A stretch of 19,057 bases of DNA from Lachnospiraceae bacterium (GTDB lineage: Bacteria > Bacillota > Clostridia > Lachnospirales > Lachnospiraceae). The stretch spans positions 1-19,057 of the forward strand of contig JAJPYH010000016.1 in NCBI GenBank assembly GCA_021205045.1. The letters run 5' to 3'. The notes beneath the pieces are model-generated. The model was not told the DNA's origin, ran no database searches, and was given only the letters and a program-made list of their open reading frames with translations. The position numbers and the translations under genes are program-made. Below are positions 14,447 to 19,057 of this stretch, one piece after another (the first letter of the stretch is position 1; each line of letters begins with the position of its first letter).

Positions 14447-15224
14447 CCCCCTTTGCGTCTTCTTTTATCAGCAGCCTCACAGCCTCCACCGCCGTCCGTA
14501 TGGCCAGATCCGTATCATGCACCTGCTGATTGTCAAGCCCCAGTCGCTCCCGCTCCTGATTGGCCACCGCCAGCAGACAGGTCCCCGTCCTTGCCCTCAG
14601 ATAGCTGCCTACAATAAACATCGCCGCGGATTCCATCTCGCTGGCCTTGCAGCCCATCTTCAGCCAGGCCTGCCACTTTTCCATCAGCTCATAGCCCGCC
14701 GGCAGCTTCTCCGGCTCATGCTGCCCATAAAAAGCATCCTTACACTGCACCACCCCGGTATGATATGCTGCCCCCAGCTTCTGCGCCGCCTGCACCAGGG
14801 CATTGGTCACTGTCAGATCCGCCACCGCCGGATATTCTATGGGCGCGTACTCCTTGCTGGTGCCCTCCATCCGAATGGCGCCGGTAGCAATCACAATATC
14901 GCCGCCTCTCACATCAATGTCCATGCCGCCGCAGGTTCCCACCCGGATAAAGGTATCCGCGCCGCATCTGCTCAGTTCCTCCATGGCGATGGAAGTGCTG
15001 GCTCCGCCGATGCCGGTGCTGGTCACACTGACCTTCACGCCCTCAAGACTACCCGTGTAGGTCACAAACTCCCGGCTGTCAGCGATCAGCGCCGGGTTGT
15101 CAAAATAGGCTGCGATCTTCGCGCAGCGTTTGGGATCCCCAGGCAGGAGCACATATCTGCCCACCTCTCCGGGTCCTGTCTGAATATGATACTGCTTTCC
15201 GCTTCCCTCTGTATAATCAATCAT
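14430..15224 (-). CDS. udp: Uridine phosphorylase (nucleoside phosphorylase family)
   Basis: A 264-residue member of the PNP/UDP phosphorylase family. It cleaves uridine (often deoxyuridine too) with phosphate, giving uracil and (deoxy)ribose-1-phosphate for DeoB. Motifs: YVLLPGDPKRCAKIA (phosphate and ribose contacts, GDP motif), SVTSTGIGGASTSIAMEEL, FIRVGTCGG and KASEMESAAMFIVG, whose EMES binds ribose. The STGIGG plus GTCGG combination and the length fit uridine phosphorylase better than DeoD-type purine nucleoside phosphorylase, but substrate specificity is not settled by sequence alone. The ATG at 15224 has GGAGGGTGAA immediately before it. The last residues (AKGAREDG) are encoded by a dispersed repeat and look variable. 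Confidence 0.88.
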   Translation of the reverse strand: MIDYTEGSGKQYHIQTGPGEVGRYVLLPGDPKRCAKIAAYFDNPALIADSREFVTYTGSLEGVKVSVTSTGIGGASTSIAMEELSRCGADTFIRVGTCGGMDIDVRGGDIVIATGAIRMEGTSKEYAPIEYPAVADLTVTNALVQAAQKLGAAYHTGVVQCKDAFYGQHEPEKLPAGYELMEKWQAWLKMGCKASEMESAAMFIVGSYLRARTGTCLLAVANQERERLGLDNQQVHDTDLAIRTAVEAVRLLIKEDAKGAREDG

Positions 15225-15285
15225 TTCACCCTCCTGTGGCTGTAAATCCTGTATATTTCCATCATCAGATTCACATGAACTGACG

Positions 15286-15597
15286 TTATCCGTCCTCTCC
15301 GGTCAGATTTCCACCGGCGCCATCCTCTGCCACGCCACTGGTATTGCCGGTGCCGTTCTCCGTCCCGCCATTACCAGCCTCTGTTCCGCTGTCCGTACCG
15401 CTTCCGTCCTCCGCCCCGTCATCCTGCGCGGAATCGCTGTAGATCGTACCAATGGAATTACTGATGGTAGTGGGCGTACGCATTTCCTCGGTATCCAGCT
15501 GATTTTGCTCATAAATCCACATACCGCTGCTCAATGCCGTGGTGGCAGCAATGACCATCAGCGCGGCAGCCAGAAAAGTCAGAATATTATATTTCAT
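15286..15597 (-). CDS. Small membrane-anchored protein with low-complexity tail, unknown function
   Basis: A 103-residue protein I do not recognise. It has one N-terminal hydrophobic segment (MKYNILTFLAAALMVIAATT, with no lipobox), then WIYEQNQLDTEEMRTPTT, then a long Gly/Thr/Ser/Asp/Glu-rich tail ending NLTGEDG. The tail is probably outside the membrane and looks like a flexible linker. The ATG at 15597 lies inside the kinase gene, overlapping its end by 11 bases; AAAGGAGG sits about 12 bases upstream, a little far. An in-frame TTG at 15609 abuts that site and is less likely. Overlap with the kinase suggests coupled expression and perhaps a role in the same signalling system, which is inference only. 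No catalytic motif is seen. Confidence 0.7.
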   Translation of the reverse strand: MKYNILTFLAAALMVIAATTALSSGMWIYEQNQLDTEEMRTPTTISNSIGTIYSDSAQDDGAEDGSGTDSGTEAGNGGTENGTGNTSGVAEDGAGGNLTGEDG

Positions 15598-16972
15598 CGT
15601 CCCGATCAACCTCCTTTGGTAAAGTGACAGTCACCGTGGTACCCACTCCCACCTCAGATTCAAATTCCATGACGCCTCCATGCTTTTTCACAATCAGCGC
15701 ACACAGACTTAAGCCAATTCCGGCGCCCCCGTTGGAGCGGCTTCTGGCCTTATCCACCCGATAAAAAGCGTCTGTAATATGGTCAAGCTCCTGCTCCTCC
15801 ATGCCGATGCCATGATCCTGCACCGCCAGGCAAACGCAGTCCTCCTCTTCCCAGATATACAACTGAATGGCAGAACCGCTCTCACTGGCCCTGGCCGCAT
15901 TCTCAATCAGATTGCGGACAAGGCAGATAAGCATTGCCCTGTCTCCCATAAAGGAGATGACGCCCACACTTCTCTGCAGGCGAAGCCTCTGTTCATGAAG
16001 CGTTCCCTCCAGCATACTGGTAATGTCCTTGACAAAGCCGTCGGCGTCGATCTCCTCCCGGTTCAGCTCATCCTCCCTGTAAATCGCCATGGTCAGAAGC
16101 TCCTGCCCCATGTGGCTTAAGCGCTTGCTTTCCATCATAATATATTCCAGGGCGTCCAGCCTCTCCTCCTCCGAGCAGTGGGCCTTCTCCAGATACTCCG
16201 CATAGCCGTAAATCGAGGTCAGAGGTGTGCGAAGCTCGTGGGCCACATCGTCCACCAGCTGCTGCTTGATCTCATTTTCCTTCTGAAGCTTTTCCAGCTG
16301 GGTCTGAATCTCCGCGGCCATCTCGTTGAATCTGTCAGTCAGAAGAGCAATATCATCCTTTCCCTCCACTTCCACAGGCTGCCAGGGTTCTCCCCTGCGC
16401 ATCCGCTCCACCTCTGTGCTCAGGCGGTTCAGCGGATATGTCATTTCATAAAGCAGCAGATACAAAATCAAAGCCAGTACAACAGAGCAGCTTAAGCTGA
16501 TCACCATAAATACTGTCTTTAAATTCTCCCAGAGCTGATAAAAATCATCCAGAGGCTTGGTATAATACAGCTGATAGCCCTCGTAAGGCGTCTCCAGAAG
16601 CTCCGTCACATACAGGATCGGGGAGTCTCCTCCCATATACACCTGGAGAAGCTGCTGGCCCATGGTCACATTCTCACTGACATCCACATATCTGATCTCC
16701 ACAGTGACGCTGGAATCCTTGTCAGTCATATAATTGATATATGTCTGGCTGACCTCCTCCACGATGCCTTCCCGCAGCTGCTGCACGCCCGGCAGGGATT
16801 CGATGTCCCTGACAATGGTATGGCAGAGCATGTGAACCTCGTCCGAAGCCTGATTCTTGGCTGCCTCTATATTATAATCAAACACCATTCTGGCGCCCAT
16901 GAACAGTCCCACATCCAGAACCGGCAAAAATAAAAGCAGCGCCGTCATATAAATTTTCTGCCAAAGCTTCAT
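15587..16972 (-). CDS. Sensor histidine kinase (HAMP, HisKA, HATPase)
   Basis: A 461-residue membrane kinase and the partner of the response regulator encoded just upstream. Layout: membrane segment about residues 7-29, extracellular sensor about 30-152, second segment about 153-176, then HAMP, a short coiled stretch, and the H-box VAHELRTPLTSIYGY with His245. The ATP-binding domain shows the N-box LVRNLIENAARA (about 351-362), G1 DHGIGM and a G2 region SNGGAGIGLSL. All catalytic motifs are intact. The ligand is unknown. I chose ATG 16972 over ATG 16990: it has GGAG eight bases upstream, and this exact context is the last unit of the 32-bp tandem array between regulator and kinase, in which every unit repeats the same GGAG-like and ATG spacing. 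The 3' end overlaps a small membrane protein gene. Confidence 0.95.
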   Translation of the reverse strand: MKLWQKIYMTALLLFLPVLDVGLFMGARMVFDYNIEAAKNQASDEVHMLCHTIVRDIESLPGVQQLREGIVEEVSQTYINYMTDKDSSVTVEIRYVDVSENVTMGQQLLQVYMGGDSPILYVTELLETPYEGYQLYYTKPLDDFYQLWENLKTVFMVISLSCSVVLALILYLLLYEMTYPLNRLSTEVERMRRGEPWQPVEVEGKDDIALLTDRFNEMAAEIQTQLEKLQKENEIKQQLVDDVAHELRTPLTSIYGYAEYLEKAHCSEEERLDALEYIMMESKRLSHMGQELLTMAIYREDELNREEIDADGFVKDITSMLEGTLHEQRLRLQRSVGVISFMGDRAMLICLVRNLIENAARASESGSAIQLYIWEEEDCVCLAVQDHGIGMEEQELDHITDAFYRVDKARSRSNGGAGIGLSLCALIVKKHGGVMEFESEVGVGTTVTVTLPKEVDRDDEI

Positions 16973-17148
16973 ACAGTCGTCTCCAACCATTATTCCGGTT
17001 ACATACAGTTATCTTCAGCCGATATCCTGACTTCATTAAGTCATCTCCGGCCAATATCTGAACCTCATGCCATTATTTTCAGCCAATGCCCGAACCTCAT
17101 GCCGACATTTTCAGCCCATACATGAATCTCACACCGTTGTCTCCAGCC
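16957..17148 (-). repeat. Six-unit, 32-bp tandem array spanning response-regulator stop and kinase start
   Basis: The plus-strand marker CAGCC (variants CGGCC, CAACC) occurs at 17144, 17112, 17080, 17048, 17016 and 16984, every interval exactly 32 bases. Minus-strand units begin GGCTGGAGACAACGGTGTGA, GGCTGAAAATGTCGGCATGA, GGCTGAAAATAATGGCATGA, GGCCGGAGATGACTTAATGA, GGCTGAAGATAACTGTATGT and GGTTGGAGACGACTGTATGA. The first unit contains the regulator's stop codon and the last the kinase's ATG. The 143 bases 16973-17128 otherwise hold no gene. Confidence 0.92.
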
Positions 17149-17785
17149 GGTAGCCCAGCTTGTACAGAGTCTTGATCTGATTTTCCCAACCCAGCTTTTT
17201 GCGAAGCTTCACGATATGGACGTCCACCGTCCTGGCGTCGCCCTCAAAGTCATAGCCCCAGGCCATATTCAGAAGCCGGTCCCGGCTTAAGGCGATATTG
17301 GCGTTGCGGATCAGCACCTCCAGAAGAGACCACTCCTGAGGCGTCAGGGTAACCTCCTCCCCGTCCTTTGTCACCCTCTGGGAGACCAGATCCACTGTCA
17401 CTCCCGCCAGTTCAAAGGTGGTGGCATCCTTTTTGTACCGTTTCAGGATCAGATTGACCCTAGCGATCAGCTCCAGCATGTCGAAGGGCTTCACCAGATA
17501 ATCCTCGGCCCCGCTGGTCAGTCCCTTTAATTTGTCCTGGATGCCATCCCTGGCCGTGACGAACATGACAGGCACGTCATGAATCTCCTTGATGATATCA
17601 AGCCCGGACATATAAGGCAGCATAATATCCAGAATCACCAAATCAAGATCAGCCCTGGAGTCTAAAATCTCCAGGGCCTGCTTACCATCAAAAGCCTGCA
17701 AAACCTGGTGATTTTGCAGCACCAGGTTTTGTTTCATCAGTTGGTTGATGGGTTTCTCATCTTCTACAATTAATATACGGGCCAT
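17129..17785 (-). CDS. OmpR/PhoB-family response regulator
   Basis: A 218-residue transcription factor. The receiver domain has the acidic pocket VEDE (residues 7-10), the phospho-acceptor Asp53 in LVILDIMLPYMSG, Thr77 in FVTARD and the conserved Lys99 in YLVKPFD. The C-terminal winged-helix domain shows TLTPQEWSLLEVLIRN and the recognition region DARTVDVHIVKLRKKLG, ending KLGYRLETTV. The ATG at 17785 has GGGAGGG four bases upstream. It is paired with the histidine kinase gene downstream; such pairs usually abut or overlap, but here a tandem array of the gene's own 3' end separates them by 156 bases. Target genes are unknown. The adjacent LCP gene suggests envelope control as one possibility. 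Confidence 0.96.
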   Translation of the reverse strand: MARILIVEDEKPINQLMKQNLVLQNHQVLQAFDGKQALEILDSRADLDLVILDIMLPYMSGLDIIKEIHDVPVMFVTARDGIQDKLKGLTSGAEDYLVKPFDMLELIARVNLILKRYKKDATTFELAGVTVDLVSQRVTKDGEEVTLTPQEWSLLEVLIRNANIALSRDRLLNMAWGYDFEGDARTVDVHIVKLRKKLGWENQIKTLYKLGYRLETTV

Positions 17786-17941
17786 GTTTCCCTCCCGATT
17801 TCATGATGCAGAGGCGGCATCATCATGTTCTTCTGTCGCTTTCCTGCTTTCATTCTATGCCGGTCAGCCGGCATATATTCGCTGCGTATTCCGCGCCTCT
17901 GAGTCGGAATGCGTAATAAATACCAGTGGATTCCCAATCCG
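17786..17941 (-). promoter_or_regulatory. Hairpin-rich gap before response regulator gene
   Basis: The 156-base gap holds several inverted repeats: TATGCCGG/CCGGCATA (17856-17863, 17868-17875) with a four-base loop; CATGATG/CATCATG (17802-17808, 17821-17827); a longer-range CAGAGGCG/CGCCTCTG (17809-17816, 17894-17901); and ATTCCG/CGGAAT around 17888-17910. None has a U-tract. No convincing promoter was found, so the regulator may be transcribed from the LCP promoter or from a promoter I could not see. Confidence 0.45.
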
Positions 17942-18982
17942 TTATTCCCGGATGTATGGAGCCGTGTACTCCGCGATGGTGGCGCTGATACTCTGCAGAT
18001 TGTCGCTGACCTCATAATCCGTCTGTCCGAAAAGGACCTCATGTACATAGGATGCCGTCGCCGTCAGATCCGTGGTCACGATGCTGTCGCCGCAGCTTAA
18101 ATCCGCGAACACTCTCTGATCAGCGGTGGGCACACCGCCTTCATCGGTGATATTATACTCCGAGATCTGCCCCGCCAGCTCGATCATATCCTCAATATCC
18201 ACGCTGGTAGCGATATACTGGGCACCCACGTTGACGGCTTTGGTCAGGGTCGCCACATCGGTCTGCTGGGCCACCTCCATGATGGCCATCAGCACCTCAC
18301 GCTGTCTGGCCGTCCTGGTGAAGTCGCTGCCCGCGGTGGCTCTGATCCGGCAGTAGGCCACTGCCTGCAGACCGTCCACCAGCTGGTATTCGGCCTCCGT
18401 GATCTCCGTGTAGCTGATATCCAGATCCACCGCCATACTCAGCTGATAGCCGTTCACGTACTGGATCTCCTCCTCGTCAATCTCCAGATAAATGCCGCCC
18501 AGGACATCAATGACCTCCTTGAGCCCCTCAAAGCCGATGGCCACAAAGTCCGTGATGTCCAGGTCAAAATTGGCGTTCAGCATGCTGATGGCCTGCTGGG
18601 GGCCTCCTCTGGCGTAGGCCGCGTTGCACTTGCTGTAGGTGTCATCCCCAAGGTTCAGATATGTATCTCTGTAAACACTGAGCAGCTTGACCTCTCCGGT
18701 GTCCTGATTCACACTGGCTATGATCATAGTATCGCTTCTTGTGTTTTTCGTCAACTCCCCAACTGTAGAATCCAGACCAAATAACGCAATATTGCGGTAG
18801 CCCTTCATCTCCTCACTTTCCTTAACCTCCTCCTGGATTTGTACCTCCTCCTCCGGGATATCCACCTTGGTCACTCCCTCGGTGGCGCTGGTCAGGTGCA
18901 CTACGTTTTTGAGAATCAGGATTACCGCAAATAATACTGCCAGTTCCAGTCCAAAAATGACAACCTTCAGTTTTTTCTTCAT
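17942..18982 (-). CDS. LCP-family (LytR-CpsA-Psr) cell-wall polymer ligase
   Basis: A 346-residue membrane-anchored extracellular protein. LCP enzymes transfer anionic glycopolymers from a lipid carrier to peptidoglycan. One N-terminal membrane segment (about residues 7-28) is followed by an acidic spacer (41-60) and the LCP domain. NIALFGLDS (Asp71), NTRSDTMIIASV (Arg82, Asp84) and LLSVYRDTYL (Arg105) are the polyprenyl-phosphate-binding and catalytic positions, and YCRIRATAGSDFTRTARQRE near 210-230 is the second conserved arginine cluster. All expected charged residues are present. The ATG at 18982 has only a weak GAGAG close upstream. A good promoter lies at 19007-19035, giving a very short leader. 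The regulator/kinase genes follow in the same direction after 156 bases. Confidence 0.93.
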   Translation of the reverse strand: MKKKLKVVIFGLELAVLFAVILILKNVVHLTSATEGVTKVDIPEEEVQIQEEVKESEEMKGYRNIALFGLDSTVGELTKNTRSDTMIIASVNQDTGEVKLLSVYRDTYLNLGDDTYSKCNAAYARGGPQQAISMLNANFDLDITDFVAIGFEGLKEVIDVLGGIYLEIDEEEIQYVNGYQLSMAVDLDISYTEITEAEYQLVDGLQAVAYCRIRATAGSDFTRTARQREVLMAIMEVAQQTDVATLTKAVNVGAQYIATSVDIEDMIELAGQISEYNITDEGGVPTADQRVFADLSCGDSIVTTDLTATASYVHEVLFGQTDYEVSDNLQSISATIAEYTAPYIRE

Positions 18983-19006
18983 CTCTCTTACCGCCCCAAT
19001 CGAAAT

Positions 19007-19035
19007 AGTATAACATAAAATAAATAACTGGCCAA
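19007..19035 (-). promoter_or_regulatory. Promoter of LCP gene
   Basis: On the minus strand, TTGGCC (19035-19030, four of six to the -35 consensus) and TATACT (19012-19007, five of six to the -10 consensus) are 17 bases apart. Transcription would begin near 19000, about 18 bases before the ATG. The spacer is AT-rich. Confidence 0.7.
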
Positions 19036-19057
19036 ATAATGGCTTTTGTGCTATACT

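Noticed and set aside
13713..15245. A 510-codon open frame on the plus strand
   Set aside because: It runs antisense through deoB and udp, both unambiguous conserved genes, and its translation is a low-complexity His/Arg/Leu-rich shadow with no recognisable domain.
16957..17148. CRISPR array, suggested by regular 32-bp periodicity
   Set aside because: The units are contiguous without distinct spacers, are degenerate, and derive from the regulator's coding end; no cas genes are present.
17856..17875. Rho-independent terminator after the LCP gene
   Set aside because: The stem is good but no U-run follows on either strand.

Overview
The window reads as chromosome of a Gram-positive, low-oxygen gut-type Firmicute, most likely Lachnospiraceae. 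This is inferred from strong GGAGG ribosome binding sites, a BMP-type nucleoside transporter, a glycyl radical enzyme with its activase, an LCP cell-wall protein, an OmpR/HK pair and moderately GC-rich coding. Every gene I accept lies on the minus strand, so transcription runs from high to low coordinates.

In transcription order: (i) 18982-15286 carries an LCP-family cell-wall protein with a clear promoter, an OmpR-type response regulator, a HAMP histidine kinase and a small membrane-anchored protein. A perfect-period 32-bp tandem array sits exactly at the regulator/kinase junction. (ii) 15224-3167 is a nucleoside salvage locus: uridine phosphorylase, phosphopentomutase (deoB), BMP lipoprotein, YjjI-family glycyl radical enzyme and its YjjW activase, a two-domain ABC ATPase, two permeases, cytidine deaminase, adenosine deaminase and deoC. 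Nucleosides are bound and imported, deaminated, phosphorolysed, isomerised by DeoB to (deoxy)ribose-5-phosphate, and deoxyribose-5-phosphate is split by DeoC into glyceraldehyde-3-phosphate and acetaldehyde. YjjI/YjjW sit inside this locus, between the binding protein and the rest of its transporter, which suggests an anaerobic radical step tied to nucleosides. (iii) 3129-872 is a MoxR-like ATPase / VWA protein pair. The ATPase is broken by two single-base frameshifts and the VWA partner is intact; a palindromic element lies between them. (iv) 822-1 is a visibly AT-rich restriction-modification module, an ApaLI-like endonuclease followed by the start of a DNA methyltransferase, which looks acquired.

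Most unusual: the 32-bp array, whose units each repeat the ribosome-binding-site/start context of the kinase and form a chain of stop-start mini-ORFs; tandem repeat units plus a terminator-like hairpin in front of the transporter ATPase; a 150-bp nested palindrome sharing a 14-base box with the end of the uridine phosphorylase gene; a catalytic-motif Asp-to-Tyr change in the methyltransferase; an A7 run that separates a transporter permease from its natural start; and an in-frame TAG at codon 11 of yjjI. Several of these are single-base lesions, two of them in homopolymers, so assembly error must be excluded before biology is read into them. No tRNA, rRNA, CRISPR or insertion sequence with a transposase was found.
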